DNA from: Dinoroseobacter sp.
GTDB lineage: Bacteria; Pseudomonadota; Alphaproteobacteria; Rhodobacterales; Rhodobacteraceae
Direction of reading: 5' to 3'
Length of the DNA stretch: 64,000 bases
NCBI GenBank assembly: GCA_017643385.1
Contig: JAEPNN010000001.1
Location: 124,001 to 188,000, forward strand
Numbering within the stretch: the stretch's first letter is position 1; each line of letters begins with the position of its first letter. Below are positions 1-10,181 of the stretch, one piece after another. Under the pieces are notes generated by a model. That model was not told the origin of the DNA and searched no databases. It worked only from the letters and a program-made list of their open reading frames with translations. The position numbers and the translations under genes were made by a program.

Positions 1-1
1 G

Positions 2-1969
2 ATGACCGATAATTCGACCGTTGATGCCAGCGAGAAGACCTACCCGGTTCCGGCAGAATTCGCAGCTAAGGCGCATGTGAATGCCAAAAAGTATGCAGAC
101 ATGTATGCGGCTTCGGTAGAAGATCCGGAAGCGTTCTGGGCAGAGCAAGCCAAACGCCTTGATTGGATGAAGCCTTTCACAAAGGTGAAGGATACCTCCT
201 ACGCGCATGATGATGTTCACATCAAATGGTTCGAAGACGGCACATTGAACGTTGCCGCAAACTGCATTGATCGTCATCTGGCCACCCGTGGTGAGCAGAC
301 CGCTATCATTTGGGAACCTGACAACCCTGACGAAGCTGCAAAGCACATCACTTACAAAGAGCTCCACGCTGAGACCTGTAAGATGGCGAATATCCTTGAG
401 GATCTTGGTATTCGAAAAGGGGACCGTGTTGTCCTGTACCTCCCAATGATTCCTGAAGCGGCATACGCGATGCTTGCATGTGCGCGAGTTGGGGCAATTC
501 ACTCCATCGTTTTTGCTGGTTTTTCACCAGACGCCCTTGCCGCACGTGTGAACGGGGCCGAGGCTAAGCTTGTGATTACCGCCGACTTTGCCCCTCGCGG
601 CGGTCGCAATACGCCATTGAAGGCCAACGCGGACGCAGCGTTGTTGCATACATCTGATACGGTGAAGATGCTGGTTGTTAAACGCACCGGTGGTCAGACC
701 GCTTGGGTTGATGGACGCGACTACGACTATAACGAAATGCGCCGCGAGGCTGACGCGTACAATGCGCCTGCTGAGATGAGTGCAGAAGACCCGCTGTTCA
801 TTCTTTACACCTCGGGGTCGACCGGCCAGCCGAAAGGCGTTGTGCACACCTCTGGTGGGTACCTGACATTCGCCGCGATGACCCACGAGATCGTCTTCGA
901 CTACCAGGAAGGTGATATTTTCTGGTGTACCGCTGATGTCGGCTGGGTCACCGGACACAGCTACATCGTCTACGGCCCCCTGGCCAATGGCGCGACCACC
1001 ATCATGTTCGAAGGCGTCCCGACTTATCCTGATGCCGGACGCTTCTGGGAGGTCTGCGCCAAGCACAAGGTGAACCAGTTCTACACTGCGCCAACCGCTA
1101 TCCGCGCGTTGATGGCGAAGGGTACCAGTTTCATCGAGAAGCATGATCTCAGCGATCTTCGTATCCTTGGCACAGTTGGCGAGCCCATCAATCCGGAAGC
1201 CTGGAACTGGTACAATGAGAATATCGGCAAAGGGAATTGCCCGATTGTCGATACGTTCTGGCAGACCGAAACTGGGGGTCACCTTCTGACCCCGCTTCCC
1301 GGCGCGACCGTCCTGAAGCCAGGATCTGCAACCACGCCATTCTTTGGTGTTCAGCCTGTGATTCTTGATCCGCATTCTGGCGAGGAGATCAACACAATTG
1401 AAGCTGAAGGCGTGTTGTGCATGAAAGACAGCTGGCCGGGACAAATGCGTACAGTTTGGGGCGATCACGAGCGTTTCGTGAAGACCTATTTCAGCGATTA
1501 CAAAGGGTACTATTTCACAGGAGATGGCTGTCGCCGCGATGCAGATGGCTATTACTGGATCACGGGTCGCGTTGATGATGTGATCAACGTATCCGGTCAC
1601 CGGATGGGTACGGCCGAAGTGGAAAGTGCCTTAGTTGCGCATGCTAAGGTCGCTGAAGCGGCGGTGGTTGGCTACCCGCACGACATCAAGGGGCAGGGCA
1701 TTTACTGCTACGTCACGTTGATGGAAGGTGAAGAAACCAGCGACGATTTGCTGAAAGAACTGCGGACCTGGGTTCGGACAGAAATCGGCCCGATTGCTTC
1801 GCCTGATGTCATCCAATGGGCGCCGGGACTTCCAAAAACTCGTTCAGGAAAAATCATGCGCCGCATTTTGCGCAAGATTGCTGAGAATGATTACGGAAGC
1901 CTTGGAGATACCTCGACGCTCGCAGACCCTTCCGTTGTCGATGATCTTATAGCCAACCGGGCCGGTTAA
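2..1969 (+). CDS. acs: Acetyl-CoA synthetase (acetate--CoA ligase, AMP-forming)
   Basis: This cytosolic enzyme activates acetate with ATP and CoA to acetyl-CoA, via acetyl-AMP. The 655-residue protein has the usual length. It carries the adenylate-forming phosphate loop [11 protein letters not shown] (about residue 268), the [11 protein letters not shown] segment that binds the adenylate, and the C-terminal TRSGKIMRR, whose lysine is the family's catalytic and acetylation site. The ATG is at base 2, so its ribosome binding site is outside the window and an earlier start cannot be excluded. The N-terminus ([13 protein letters not shown]) already resembles complete family members. It is followed closely by adk. 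Confidence 0.97.
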   Translation: MTDNSTVDASEKTYPVPAEFAAKAHVNAKKYADMYAASVEDPEAFWAEQAKRLDWMKPFTKVKDTSYAHDDVHIKWFEDGTLNVAANCIDRHLATRGEQTAIIWEPDNPDEAAKHITYKELHAETCKMANILEDLGIRKGDRVVLYLPMIPEAAYAMLACARVGAIHSIVFAGFSPDALAARVNGAEAKLVITADFAPRGGRNTPLKANADAALLHTSDTVKMLVVKRTGGQTAWVDGRDYDYNEMRREADAYNAPAEMSAEDPLFILYTSGSTGQPKGVVHTSGGYLTFAAMTHEIVFDYQEGDIFWCTADVGWVTGHSYIVYGPLANGATTIMFEGVPTYPDAGRFWEVCAKHKVNQFYTAPTAIRALMAKGTSFIEKHDLSDLRILGTVGEPINPEAWNWYNENIGKGNCPIVDTFWQTETGGHLLTPLPGATVLKPGSATTPFFGVQPVILDPHSGEEINTIEAEGVLCMKDSWPGQMRTVWGDHERFVKTYFSDYKGYYFTGDGCRRDADGYYWITGRVDDVINVSGHRMGTAEVESALVAHAKVAEAAVVGYPHDIKGQGIYCYVTLMEGEETSDDLLKELRTWVRTEIGPIASPDVIQWAPGLPKTRSGKIMRRILRKIAENDYGSLGDTSTLADPSVVDDLIANRAG

Positions 1970-1997
1970 CATGATGGATGGCGGAAATTATTCGGGC

Positions 1998-2663
1998 ATG
2001 CGCCCGATCAATCTGATTTTGCTTGGCCCACCCGGGGCAGGCAAAGGTACACAAGCGCGCATCTTGGAGGAGAAATTCGGTCTGGTGCAGCTCTCGACCG
2101 GAGATCTTCTGCGTGCAGCGGTCGCTGCCGGCACTGAGGCGGGGAAAGCCGCCAAGGCTGTGATGGAAGCTGGTGAGTTGGTCAGCGACGAGATTGTTCT
2201 GGCGATTCTCAAAGACCGAATGGCTGATGATGATGTGGCAAAGGGGGTCATCCTTGATGGCTTCCCGCGCACGCAGGCTCAGGCACAGGCCCTTGACGCA
2301 TTGATGCGCGAGAGCGGTCAAAAGATTGACAGCGCTGTTTCACTTTCGGTGGACGATGAAGCGATGGTTGAGCGGGTCTCCGGCCGGTTCACCTGCGGCA
2401 ATTGCGGTGAAGGATATCATGACAGTTTTAAGCAAACGGCTAAAAAGGGCGTGTGCGACAAGTGTGGTGGTACGGATATGAAGCGGCGCGCAGATGATAA
2501 TGCCGAAACCGTTAGGCAGCGCCTTGATGCATACCACGCGCAAACCGCTCCCTTGATTTCATACTATGAATCCCGAGGGTGTTTGAGCCGAATTAACGCC
2601 ATGGCGGCAATTGATGCGGTTGAACGTGATCTTGAAGCGATCGTTGAACGGGTTTCAGCCTAA
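1998..2663 (+). CDS. adk: Adenylate kinase with zinc-type LID
   Basis: Catalyses AMP + ATP = 2 ADP in the cytosol. The P-loop GPPGAGKGTQA lies at the N-terminus, followed by the AMP-binding STGDLLRAAV and DGFPRT motifs. The LID contains two Cys-X2-Cys pairs (CGNC and CDKC), so this is the long, zinc-binding type. I chose the ATG at 1998 because the protein then begins MRPINLILLGPPG, as family members do. ATGs at 1971 and 1974 are in frame, sit 1-4 bases after the acs stop, and would add up to 9 residues. None of the three has a strong ribosome binding site. The enzyme identity is certain; only the start is open. Confidence 0.95.
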   Translation: MRPINLILLGPPGAGKGTQARILEEKFGLVQLSTGDLLRAAVAAGTEAGKAAKAVMEAGELVSDEIVLAILKDRMADDDVAKGVILDGFPRTQAQAQALDALMRESGQKIDSAVSLSVDDEAMVERVSGRFTCGNCGEGYHDSFKQTAKKGVCDKCGGTDMKRRADDNAETVRQRLDAYHAQTAPLISYYESRGCLSRINAMAAIDAVERDLEAIVERVSA

Positions 2664-2775
2664 CCAACCCCCTGAACAACAAGAAGTGCTATGTGATCGA
2701 TTGCGTGGGACCTCCGTCGTGCATGCGCACAGCTGTCGAGAGCAACCCTAGATTTGAACGCCTTGAACTGACCGC

Positions 2776-2804
2776 TTGCAAAATTGAGCTCTCGTCCGTA
2801 TATG
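2776..2804 (+). promoter_or_regulatory. Possible promoter of the rimP-nusA-infB operon
   Basis: TTGCAA (2776-2781) and TATATG (2799-2804) are separated by 17 bases, a plausible sigma-70 pair in the non-coding stretch between adk and rimP. The match is partial and was found by eye. Transcription from here would pass through the two hairpins at 2820-2842 and 2859-2881 before reaching rimP. Confidence 0.35.
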
Positions 2805-2819
2805 CACCTCAACAGCGGC

Positions 2820-2842
2820 GCGCTGGGGTCCACACCCAGCGC
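2820..2842 (+). promoter_or_regulatory. Stable hairpin in the rimP leader
   Basis: An 8-bp perfect stem (GCGCTGGG at 2820-2827, CCCAGCGC at 2835-2842) encloses a 7-base loop. It lies 16 bases before the terminator-like hairpin at 2859-2881. It may be part of a leader RNA structure. No known RNA family was recognised. Confidence 0.5.
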
Positions 2843-2858
2843 CCACCGGAAAATTTGA

Positions 2859-2881
2859 ACGGGCCGCGCGCCCGTTTTTTT
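2859..2881 (+). terminator. Intrinsic terminator directly upstream of rimP
   Basis: The stem ACGGGC / GCCCGT (2859-2864 and 2870-2875) has a 5-base loop and runs into seven T residues (2875-2881), the form of a Rho-independent terminator. It ends only 25 bases before the rimP ATG. It could end adk transcription, or act as an attenuator if the operon promoter is upstream of it. Confidence 0.75.
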
Positions 2882-2906
2882 GTGCCTGAACGAAAGACTA
2901 CCTTGT

Positions 2907-3479
2907 ATGAGCGATCTGATCGCCAAAACCGCCATTGACCAACGCCTTACTGGGATAGTGACCCCTGTGATCGAGGATTTGGGGTATGAACTGGTGCGCC
3001 TGCGCTTGATGGGGGGCAAGACCGCCACCTTGCAGATTATGGCGGATAAGCCTGAAGGCGGGATTGAAGTCGACGATTGCGCAAAGATCTCAACTGAACT
3101 GTCTGCGATCCTCGACGTTGAAGATCCCATAACGGATGAATACACCCTTGAGGTGTCCAGCCCCGGGATTGATCGGCCTTTGACACGGCTGAAGGACTTC
3201 GATGTCTGGCAGGGCTATGAGGCGAAGGTCGAAACCACCGAGCTTATCGACGGACAGCGTCGCTTCAAAGGTGAGCTGGCGGGTGTTGAAGACGACGAAG
3301 TGCTGATCACCCTGGAGCAGGGTACGATTGGTTTGAAATTCGACTGGCTGAGCGATGCAAAGCTGGTTCTGACCGATGATCTGATCCGGGACATCCTGCG
3401 AGCCCGAAAGGCAGCGCAGGTGGATGATCCGAGCAAATTTGACGAAATAGAAACCGAAGACCCCTCAGAGGAGGCGTAA
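2907..3479 (+). CDS. rimP: Ribosome maturation factor RimP
   Basis: RimP assists late assembly of the 30S ribosomal subunit in the cytosol. The 190-residue protein shows the expected N-terminal domain ([14 protein letters not shown]), the middle signature [15 protein letters not shown], and [11 protein letters not shown], which is typical of the family. The C-terminal Sm-like domain ends in an acidic tail. The ATG at 2907 gives the usual [11 protein letters not shown]-type start. A TTG at 2880 is in frame but lies inside the upstream terminator, so I rejected it. nusA follows after 3 bases, the classic rimP-nusA-infB order. Confidence 0.95.
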   Translation: MSDLIAKTAIDQRLTGIVTPVIEDLGYELVRLRLMGGKTATLQIMADKPEGGIEVDDCAKISTELSAILDVEDPITDEYTLEVSSPGIDRPLTRLKDFDVWQGYEAKVETTELIDGQRRFKGELAGVEDDEVLITLEQGTIGLKFDWLSDAKLVLTDDLIRDILRARKAAQVDDPSKFDEIETEDPSEEA

Positions 3480-3482
3480 GAG

Positions 3483-5117
3483 ATGGCAATTACTTCTGCC
3501 AACCAGCTTGAACTGCTGCAAACCGCCGAGGCCGTTGCCCGCGAGAAAATGATCGACCCTGTGTTGGTGATTGAGGCGATGGAAGAAAGCCTCGCGCGTG
3601 CAGCCAAGTCCCGCTATGGCGCGGAAATGGATATTCGCGTGTCCATTGACCGCAAGACCGGACGCGCGACCTTCACGCGTGTACGCACCGTGGTCGACGA
3701 GGAAGAGCTTGAGAACTATCAGGCAGAATTTACCGTCGAGCAGGCAAAGCAATATCTTGACGACCCCAAGATCGGTGACCAGTTCGTCGAAGAAGTTCCG
3801 CCGGTTGAAATGGGGCGAATCGCGGCGCAATCAGCCAAGCAGGTTATCCTGCAGAAGGTTCGTGAAGCAGAACGTGATCGTCAGTATGAAGAGTTCAAGG
3901 ACCGCGCTGGAACTATCATCAACGGCACCGTCAAGCGCGAAGAGTATGGCAACGTCATCGTTGATATCGGTGCAGGCGAAGGTGTTTTGCGCCGTAATGA
4001 AAAAATTGGCCGCGAAAGCTATCGTCCGAACGACCGCATCCGCTGCTACATCAAGGACGTACGGCGTGAACAGCGTGGCCCGCAGATCTTTCTGTCACGC
4101 ACCGCGCCTGAATTCATGGCCGAGCTGTTCAAGATGGAAGTGCCTGAGATCTACGATAACATCATCGAGATCAAAGCCGTGGCACGCGACCCAGGTTCGC
4201 GCGCAAAGATCGCCGTAATCTCCTATGACAACTCGATCGATCCGGTTGGGGCTTGCGTCGGGATGCGGGGTAGCCGTGTCCAGGCGGTTGTGAATGAACT
4301 TCAGGGCGAAAAGATCGACATCATTCCGTGGAACGAGGATCAGCCAACTTTCCTTGTGAATGCGTTGCAGCCTGCCGAAGTTTCCAAGGTGGTTCTGGAC
4401 GAAGAAGCCGAGCGGATTGAAGTTGTCGTCCCCGATGAGCAGCTGTCCCTGGCCATTGGTCGTCGAGGCCAAAACGTACGTCTGGCGTCGCAGCTTACTG
4501 GACTTGATATTGATATCCTGACCGAAGCCGAAGAATCTGAGCGTCGTCAGGCAGAATTTGCCGAACGCACCAGAATGTTCATGGAAACGCTCGATGTCGA
4601 AGAGGTGATTGCGCAGCTTCTGGTAACAGAGGGCTTCACCAATCTCGAAGAGGTCGCGTATGTGGAAGTGGACGAGCTTCTGGTGATCGAAGGCTTCGAT
4701 GAAGATACGGTTGCAGAGTTGCAGGCGCGCGCGCGTGAATATCTCGATGCGATGAACCGCAAGGCACTGGAATCAGCAAAAGAAATGGGCGTTCAAGACA
4801 GCCTTATTGATTTCGACGGGCTGACACCCCAGATGCTGGAAGCGCTGGGCAAAGATGGTGTGAAAACGCTTGAAGACTTTGCAACTTGCGCCGATTGGGA
4901 ACTTGCTGGTGGATGGACCACCGAAAACGGTGAACGCATCAAGGATGATGGTGTGCTGGAGCCGTTTGAAGTTTCGTTGGAAGAGGCACAACTTTTGATC
5001 ATGACTGCACGGGTCCAGCTTGGCTGGGTTACAGAAGAGCAACTGGCAGAAGACGCGGCAGCCGCTGAAGCTGAAATGGCTGAGTTGGAAGCAACTGACC
5101 AGGAGGACAAGGCCTGA
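3483..5117 (+). CDS. nusA: Transcription termination/antitermination factor NusA
   Basis: NusA binds RNA polymerase and nascent RNA and modulates pausing, termination and antitermination. The 544-residue protein has the N-terminal polymerase-binding domain (about 1-130), an S1 RNA-binding domain (about 135-200), two KH domains including [14 protein letters not shown] and [18 protein letters not shown], and a C-terminal acidic helix-hairpin-helix region (about 365-544). A GAGGAGG ribosome binding site precedes the ATG. It sits between rimP and ylxR in the conserved operon. Confidence 0.97.
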   Translation: MAITSANQLELLQTAEAVAREKMIDPVLVIEAMEESLARAAKSRYGAEMDIRVSIDRKTGRATFTRVRTVVDEEELENYQAEFTVEQAKQYLDDPKIGDQFVEEVPPVEMGRIAAQSAKQVILQKVREAERDRQYEEFKDRAGTIINGTVKREEYGNVIVDIGAGEGVLRRNEKIGRESYRPNDRIRCYIKDVRREQRGPQIFLSRTAPEFMAELFKMEVPEIYDNIIEIKAVARDPGSRAKIAVISYDNSIDPVGACVGMRGSRVQAVVNELQGEKIDIIPWNEDQPTFLVNALQPAEVSKVVLDEEAERIEVVVPDEQLSLAIGRRGQNVRLASQLTGLDIDILTEAEESERRQAEFAERTRMFMETLDVEEVIAQLLVTEGFTNLEEVAYVEVDELLVIEGFDEDTVAELQARAREYLDAMNRKALESAKEMGVQDSLIDFDGLTPQMLEALGKDGVKTLEDFATCADWELAGGWTTENGERIKDDGVLEPFEVSLEEAQLLIMTARVQLGWVTEEQLAEDAAAAEAEMAELEATDQEDKA

Positions 5118-5130
5118 TTTCAGGCCTTGG

Positions 5131-5766
5131 TTGCTGGCCCTGACGCGTGGCGGACAGGATAAGGATCGGTCAAACGGTCCCGAGCGACGCTGCATCGCAA
5201 CGGGTGAAGTGCGCCCAAAGTCTCAGCTGATCCGTTTTGTCGTTGGACCAGACGGGCAGATCGTTCCAGATATTTTAGGACGGCTGCCTGGACGTGGTAT
5301 CTGGGTCAGTGCAGATCGAACCGCGATTGAAACTGCGATCAAGAAGAAGGCTTTCGGACGCTCTGCCAAGATGCAGGTTTCAGTCCCAGGCGACCTGGCA
5401 GACCAGGTTGAGGCGTTGGTTCTGGGACGCATCAGCTCACTTCTTGCGATGGCCCGCAAGGCAGGCAATGCGATCGCTGGGTTCGAAAAAGTCAAAGGTG
5501 CGCTGGTCACCGAATGGGCCATCGTGCTGATTCAAGCCAGCGATGGCTCGGCGCGTGGGAAATCAAAACTCCGCGCTCCGGAAGATGGTTATTTTATAGA
5601 CTGCATGTCGGCATCGGAAATCGGTTTGGCATTCGGACGCGATCATGTGATACACGCTGCCTTAACGGCTGGCGGACTCACATTACGTATAGTAGAGGAA
5701 GCCGCGCGGCTTGCAGGCTTGCGTGAAGGCAAATCGGCAGGGGCCCCTGTCGGGAAGGAACAATAG
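5131..5766 (+). CDS. ylxR: YlxR-family RNA-binding protein with L7Ae-like C-terminal domain
   Basis: The N-terminal YlxR (DUF448) domain is recognised from [21 protein letters not shown] and the PGRGIWV segment. The second half, [23 protein letters not shown], resembles the L7Ae/L30e-type RNA-binding fold found fused to YlxR in Alphaproteobacteria. The exact role is not established; it is presumed to act on RNA or ribosomes. It lies between nusA and infB, as is usual. The start is uncertain. The expected beginning, [16 protein letters not shown], follows CTG codons at 5134 and 5140 and a TTG at 5131, and there is no ATG or GTG nearby. I took the TTG as the conventional choice. Confidence 0.88.
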   Translation: MLALTRGGQDKDRSNGPERRCIATGEVRPKSQLIRFVVGPDGQIVPDILGRLPGRGIWVSADRTAIETAIKKKAFGRSAKMQVSVPGDLADQVEALVLGRISSLLAMARKAGNAIAGFEKVKGALVTEWAIVLIQASDGSARGKSKLRAPEDGYFIDCMSASEIGLAFGRDHVIHAALTAGGLTLRIVEEAARLAGLREGKSAGAPVGKEQ

Positions 5767-5771
5767 AACGC

Positions 5772-8252
5772 ATGAGCGATACTGACGGTAAAAAACCACT
5801 TGGTCTTCGGGGCGGCGCAGGCGGCGCGCGTTCCGGCTCCGTGAAGCAAAGCTTCAGCCATGGGCGAACCAAGAATGTCGTCGTGGAAACCAAGCGCAAA
5901 CGCGTCTTGGTGCCAAAGCCTGGTGCCGGAAAGCCTGGATCAAGGCAAGATGCGAACAAACCAGGCGGGGCAACTGACGCAGAGATGGAACGTCGTCTGC
6001 GCGCGCTTCAGGTTGCCAAAGCCCGTGAGGTTGAGGACCAGCAGCGCCGTGTTGCAGACGAGAAGGCCCGCGAAGAAGAGCGGAGCCGCCGCCGCGCGGA
6101 GATCGAAGCCAAAGAGCGCGAAGAGCGTGAGCGTGCTGAGCGCGCCAAGCAGCGTGCTGAGGAAGAAGAACGCGCGCGCATCGAAGCTGAAAACGCCAAA
6201 GCAATTGCTGCCAAGGCTGCAGAAGCGCCTGCCGCACCCGCAAATGAAAGCCCACGGTCTCGTCCCGCTGGAGGTGCGCCAGCGTCTGGCCCGCGTAAAT
6301 CTGATCGCGAGCGCGAAGAGCGCGGGAAGCAGAATCGTGGCAAAGGGGGCGATGATCGCCGCCGTTCTGGAAAGCTGACTTTGTCGGAAGCTCTTGGTGA
6401 AGGTGGACGTCAGCGTTCACTCGCTGCCATGAAGCGAAAGCAGGAACGCCAGCGCCAGAAAGCAACTGGTTCCGAAAACCGTGAAAAGGTCGTGCGTGAT
6501 GTACAGTTGCCAGAAACCATTGTGGTGTCCGAATTGGCCAACCGCATGGCGGAGCGCGTTGCAGACGTAGTGAAAGCCCTGATGACCAACGGTATCATGG
6601 CGACCCAAAACCAAGTGATCGATGCCGATACCGCCGAACTGATTATTGAAGAGTTTGGCCATAAGGTTGTGCGCGTCTCGGACTCCGATGTCGAAGACGT
6701 CATTGATGATGTTGAAGACCAGGAAGAAGATCTTCAGCCGCGCGCACCTGTCGTGACCATCATGGGTCACGTTGATCACGGTAAAACGTCGCTTCTCGAC
6801 GCGATCCGTAATGCACGCGTTGTCGCTGGCGAAGCCGGGGGCATTACGCAGCACATCGGTGCTTATCAGGTTAAAACTGATGATGGGGCGCTGCTGTCAT
6901 TCCTGGATACGCCAGGCCACGCTGCCTTTACCTCAATGCGCGCACGTGGTGCCCAGGTCACGGACATTGTTGTCCTCGTGGTCGCCGCCGACGATGCGGT
7001 TATGCCGCAAACGGTTGAAGCGATTGCGCATGCGAAAGCCGCAGAAGTGCCCATGATTGTTGCGATTAACAAGATCGACCGACCAGCAGCTGATCCGATG
7101 AAAGTTCGGACTGACCTACTGCAACACGAAGTGATCGTCGAACAACTGTCAGGTGAAGTGCAGGACGTAGAAGTGTCGGCCATCACTGGTCAGGGCCTCG
7201 ACAGCTTGCTGGAAGCGATTGCGTTGCAGGCGGAGGTGCTTGAACTGAAGGCGAACCCCAAGCGGGCCGCTTCCGGTGCCGTGATTGAAGCCCAGCTTGA
7301 TGTGGGCCGCGGTCCGGTTGCAACTGTTCTGGTTCAGAACGGAACGCTCCGTCAGGGCGACATTTTTGTTGTAGGCGAGCAGTGGGGTAAGGTCCGCGCG
7401 CTTGTGAACGACAAAGGTGACCGGGTGAAAGAAGCCGGGCCTTCTGTTCCTGTGGAGGTACTTGGCCTGAACGGTACGCCAGAGGCGGGCGATGTGCTAA
7501 ACGTTGTTGATACCGAGGCGCAAGCGCGTGAGATCGCCGAATACCGTGCCCAGTCTGCCAAAGACAAACGGGCTGCAGCTGGTGCGGCAACCACGCTTGA
7601 ACAGCTGATGGCGCGCGCCAAGGAAGACGAAAACGTCACCGAGATGCCGATTGTCGTCAAGGCTGACGTGCAGGGTTCCGCTGAAGCAATCGTTCAGGCG
7701 ATGGAGAAGATCGGAAACGACGAAGTGCGCGTTCGCGTTCTCCATTCTGGCGTTGGTGCGATCACCGAATCTGATATCGGTCTTGCAGAGGCGTCAGGTG
7801 CTCCAGTCTTCGGCTTCAATGTGCGGGCAAATGCGCCGGCGCGGAATGCATCAAACCAGAAAGGCGTCGAGATCCGGTACTATTCGGTGATCTACGATTT
7901 GGTCGATGATGTGAAGCAGGCAGCATCTGGCTTGTTGAGCGCAGAGATTCGCGAAAACTTTATCGGCTACGCCTCGATCAAAGAGGTCTTCAAAGTTTCT
8001 GGTGTGGGTCGTGTTGCTGGGTGCCTCGTCACAGAAGGCGTTGCGCGCCGCTCTGCTGGTGTCCGTCTGCTCCGGGACGATGTCGTTATTCACGAGGGCA
8101 CTCTGAAGACGTTGAAGCGCTTCAAGGATGAAGTGAAAGAGGTCCAGTCCGGCCAAGAGTGCGGTATGGCGTTTGAGAACTACGAGGATATTCGTCCAGG
8201 TGATGTCATCGAAATCTTCGAACGCGAAGAGATTGAACGTTCGCTGTCTTGA
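5772..8252 (+). CDS. infB: Translation initiation factor IF-2
   Basis: This GTPase delivers initiator tRNA to the 30S subunit. The 826-residue protein starts with a low-complexity, charged, Arg/Glu-rich region (about 60-220, probably helical). It is followed by the IF2 N-terminal domain, the G domain with GHVDHGKT (G1), DTPGHAAF (G3) and NKID (G4), then the beta-barrel and C-terminal domains that bind fMet-tRNA. A GGAAGGAA ribosome binding site precedes ATG 5772, five bases after the ylxR stop. It is the last gene of the operon and is followed at once by a terminator. Confidence 0.98.
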   Translation: MSDTDGKKPLGLRGGAGGARSGSVKQSFSHGRTKNVVVETKRKRVLVPKPGAGKPGSRQDANKPGGATDAEMERRLRALQVAKAREVEDQQRRVADEKAREEERSRRRAEIEAKEREERERAERAKQRAEEEERARIEAENAKAIAAKAAEAPAAPANESPRSRPAGGAPASGPRKSDREREERGKQNRGKGGDDRRRSGKLTLSEALGEGGRQRSLAAMKRKQERQRQKATGSENREKVVRDVQLPETIVVSELANRMAERVADVVKALMTNGIMATQNQVIDADTAELIIEEFGHKVVRVSDSDVEDVIDDVEDQEEDLQPRAPVVTIMGHVDHGKTSLLDAIRNARVVAGEAGGITQHIGAYQVKTDDGALLSFLDTPGHAAFTSMRARGAQVTDIVVLVVAADDAVMPQTVEAIAHAKAAEVPMIVAINKIDRPAADPMKVRTDLLQHEVIVEQLSGEVQDVEVSAITGQGLDSLLEAIALQAEVLELKANPKRAASGAVIEAQLDVGRGPVATVLVQNGTLRQGDIFVVGEQWGKVRALVNDKGDRVKEAGPSVPVEVLGLNGTPEAGDVLNVVDTEAQAREIAEYRAQSAKDKRAAAGAATTLEQLMARAKEDENVTEMPIVVKADVQGSAEAIVQAMEKIGNDEVRVRVLHSGVGAITESDIGLAEASGAPVFGFNVRANAPARNASNQKGVEIRYYSVIYDLVDDVKQAASGLLSAEIRENFIGYASIKEVFKVSGVGRVAGCLVTEGVARRSAGVRLLRDDVVIHEGTLKTLKRFKDEVKEVQSGQECGMAFENYEDIRPGDVIEIFEREEIERSLS

Positions 8253-8271
8253 TTGTCAGTAAACCAAACAG

Positions 8272-8297
8272 AAAAGGCGGCGCATGCGCCGCCTTTT
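8272..8297. terminator. Terminator of the rimP-nusA-ylxR-infB operon
   Basis: A 26-base perfect palindrome is centred on GCGCATGCGC, flanked by AAAA on one side and TTTT on the other. This makes a very stable stem with a short T run. It lies 20 bases after the infB stop. Being symmetrical, it can also serve transcripts from the left-facing genes at 8321-11018. Confidence 0.85.
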
Positions 8298-8320
8298 GTC
8301 GTTTGTAGCACGCGTAATAA

Positions 8321-8443
8321 TTAGACAGGCGTCCCAACAAAATTTCGGGTACCGACACGCACAACAATTCGCCCGTTGTCCAGCGCTCTTACGAAGATAC
8401 CCTGAACAGAGATATATTTACCCAACAGTACGGTGGTCAGCAT
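8321..8443 (-). CDS. Small ORF, 40 residues, function unknown
   Basis: An ATG at 8443 preceded by a strong GGAGGA site (spacing about 7) opens a 40-codon frame ending in TAA. The peptide begins MLTTVLLGKYISVQGIFVRA and continues with LDNGRIVVRVGTRNFVGTPV. It is rich in Val, Gly and Thr in the alternating pattern of a small beta-barrel, with no signal peptide or membrane helix. The excellent ribosome binding site and protein-like composition support it as real. It is transcribed away from mutT and towards the infB terminator. I do not recognise a named family. Confidence 0.6.
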   Translation of the reverse strand: MLTTVLLGKYISVQGIFVRALDNGRIVVRVGTRNFVGTPV

Positions 8444-8540
8444 GTGTCGTCCTCCACTCAGACCAACTCCGACAATACATCTTATTTTCTGAATATTCTA
8501 GAGATCCGGGAAGGAATGCGAACAAAGGACGCAAATATCT

Positions 8541-8939
8541 CTAAAGCCAGTCCCGCAAAATAGGGATCAATGGGATGTCAGCTGCTGGCATTGGGTAGTT
8601 CCTCAATTCGCGCGCATGTGCCCAGGTCAGTGTTTGGCCCTCTTTGGGATGCGGCGTTCCTTCCCATTTTCGGCAGGCAAACAGCGGCATCAAAAGGTGA
8701 AAAGTGCCATAGCTGTGACTGGCGAAAGTTAGTGGCGCCAGACAGCTTTTCCATGTCTCAATCCCAAGCTCTTCATGTAGTTCACGGATAAGGGCCGCTT
8801 CCGGAGTTTCGCCGGGCTCCACTTTGCCACCTGGGAATTCCCAGAGACCGGCCATCGATTTTCCCTCGGGGCGCTGGGCAAGAAGGACGCGCCCGTCTTT
8901 GTCGATCAATGCGACTGCGGACACCAGAACGGATTTCAC
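8541..8939 (-). CDS. mutT: MutT-like (d)NTP pyrophosphohydrolase (Nudix)
   Basis: The 132-residue Nudix hydrolase has the complete Nudix box, GGKVEPGETPEAALIRELHE followed by ELGIE, with the REXXEE metal-binding core. The N-terminal VSAVALIDKDGRVLLAQRPEGK and the WEFPGGK segment fit the 8-oxo-dGTP diphosphatase (MutT) subfamily, which removes oxidised guanine nucleotides from the pool. The GTG start at 8939 overlaps the argJ stop as GTGA, so it is translationally coupled to argJ. This argJ-mutT pairing is common in Rhodobacterales. Confidence 0.92.
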   Translation of the reverse strand: MKSVLVSAVALIDKDGRVLLAQRPEGKSMAGLWEFPGGKVEPGETPEAALIRELHEELGIETWKSCLAPLTFASHSYGTFHLLMPLFACRKWEGTPHPKEGQTLTWAHARELRNYPMPAADIPLIPILRDWL

Positions 8940-10177
8940 GATCGGTAATCTGCGTTGATGGAAATATAGCCATGTGTCAGATCACAAGTCCAAACCTTGG
9001 CCTTTCCCTCGGCGATACCGAGATCGACAGCTATCTCCAAATTTGGCTGCTTCATATATCTTGCCCCTGCGTCTTCGGTGTAGCTTTTGGCAACCCAGCC
9101 TTTTTCCGCGACGAGTACATCCCCGAAATGAATTGTTATGCGATCTCGATCCGCGGTTGCGCCCGACTTGCCAATCGCCATAACGATACGCCCCCAATTG
9201 GGATCTTCACCGGCAATAGCGGTTTTCACCAAGGGTGAATTGGCAATCGCGCGCGCGACCTTGTCAGCCTCGTCGTTCGTTTTTGCGCCCGAAACCCGCA
9301 CTTCTACAAACTTGGTCGCGCCTTCACCATCCCGCACAACCTGATGTGCAAGGTCCAGCATGACCTCGTGAAGGCCATCAACGAAGTTCATCGCATCAGA
9401 AGATGTCCGCGTCGTCAGCTCTGGTGCGCCAGAAGCTCCGGTTGCGACCAGCATCAGACTGTCGGAGGTTGACGTATCGCTGTCCACCGTGATCGCGTTG
9501 AAGGTGACCTTATTCAGGTCTGAAAGAATGTCCTGCAGCAGTGCGGGCTCAACCGCGGCATCAGTGAAGATATAGACCAACATAGTCGCCATATCCGGGG
9601 CGATCATACCTGATCCCTTTGCAATCCCCGCAATTTTTACGGGTGTCCCGTCAATTTTGACGTCAACATGGGACCCCTTGGCGAAAGTATCGGTGGTCAT
9701 AATGGCGTGCGCTGCGTCGGAAAGATTATTTTCCGTCAACGCGCTATCCAGATCCCCGATTACAGATACGATTTTTTCATGGGGCAGAGGCTCTCCGATC
9801 ACGCCGGTTGATGCCGTGAACACCCGATGGACAGGGACATTTATTGTCGAAGAAACCGCCTGACATACTGCGCGAACGCTTTCTTCGCCACGATGTCCTG
9901 TAAACGCATTTGCATTGCCCGAGTTCACCAGAATGGTTGCCCCGTGTGCTGATTGTGAGGCGCCTGCAGCAAGCTTTGACTGGCAATCGAGAACCGGCGC
10001 GGACCGGGTGGCAGAAGTTGTAAAAACTCCGGCAACGCTGCTGCCCGGTTGGGCCACCGCCAACATAACGTCCAGCCTGTCTTTATATTTCACGCCCGCC
10101 TGAGCAGCCGCAAAACGAACCCCCCGAATATTCGGGAGGTCCGGAAACCTGTCTGGAGCAAGCGGTGACACCTTCAT
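8936..10177 (-). CDS. argJ: Bifunctional ornithine acetyltransferase / N-acetylglutamate synthase
   Basis: ArgJ recycles the acetyl group between N-acetylornithine and glutamate in arginine biosynthesis. The 413-residue length is normal. The autoprocessing site is visible in GSGMIAPDMATMLVYIF: the protein cleaves before the Thr of ATML to form alpha and beta chains, and that Thr is the nucleophile. TSTSDSLMLVATG and EDPNWGRIVMAIGKSG are further family motifs. It lies 4 bases after the upstream ppiC-type gene and overlaps mutT, so the three appear to form one transcript. Confidence 0.97.
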   Translation of the reverse strand: MKVSPLAPDRFPDLPNIRGVRFAAAQAGVKYKDRLDVMLAVAQPGSSVAGVFTTSATRSAPVLDCQSKLAAGASQSAHGATILVNSGNANAFTGHRGEESVRAVCQAVSSTINVPVHRVFTASTGVIGEPLPHEKIVSVIGDLDSALTENNLSDAAHAIMTTDTFAKGSHVDVKIDGTPVKIAGIAKGSGMIAPDMATMLVYIFTDAAVEPALLQDILSDLNKVTFNAITVDSDTSTSDSLMLVATGASGAPELTTRTSSDAMNFVDGLHEVMLDLAHQVVRDGEGATKFVEVRVSGAKTNDEADKVARAIANSPLVKTAIAGEDPNWGRIVMAIGKSGATADRDRITIHFGDVLVAEKGWVAKSYTEDAGARYMKQPNLEIAVDLGIAEGKAKVWTCDLTHGYISINADYRS

Positions 10178-10181
10178 GGTG

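Noticed and set aside
524-1600. 358-codon open frame antisense to acs
   Set aside because: It lies fully inside a well-conserved acs gene, and its translation is rich in Arg, Cys and His with no family pattern; it is a shadow of the codon bias.
2693-2938. 81-codon open frame in the adk-rimP gap
   Set aside because: It runs through two hairpins and into rimP in another frame, so it is probably non-coding leader sequence.
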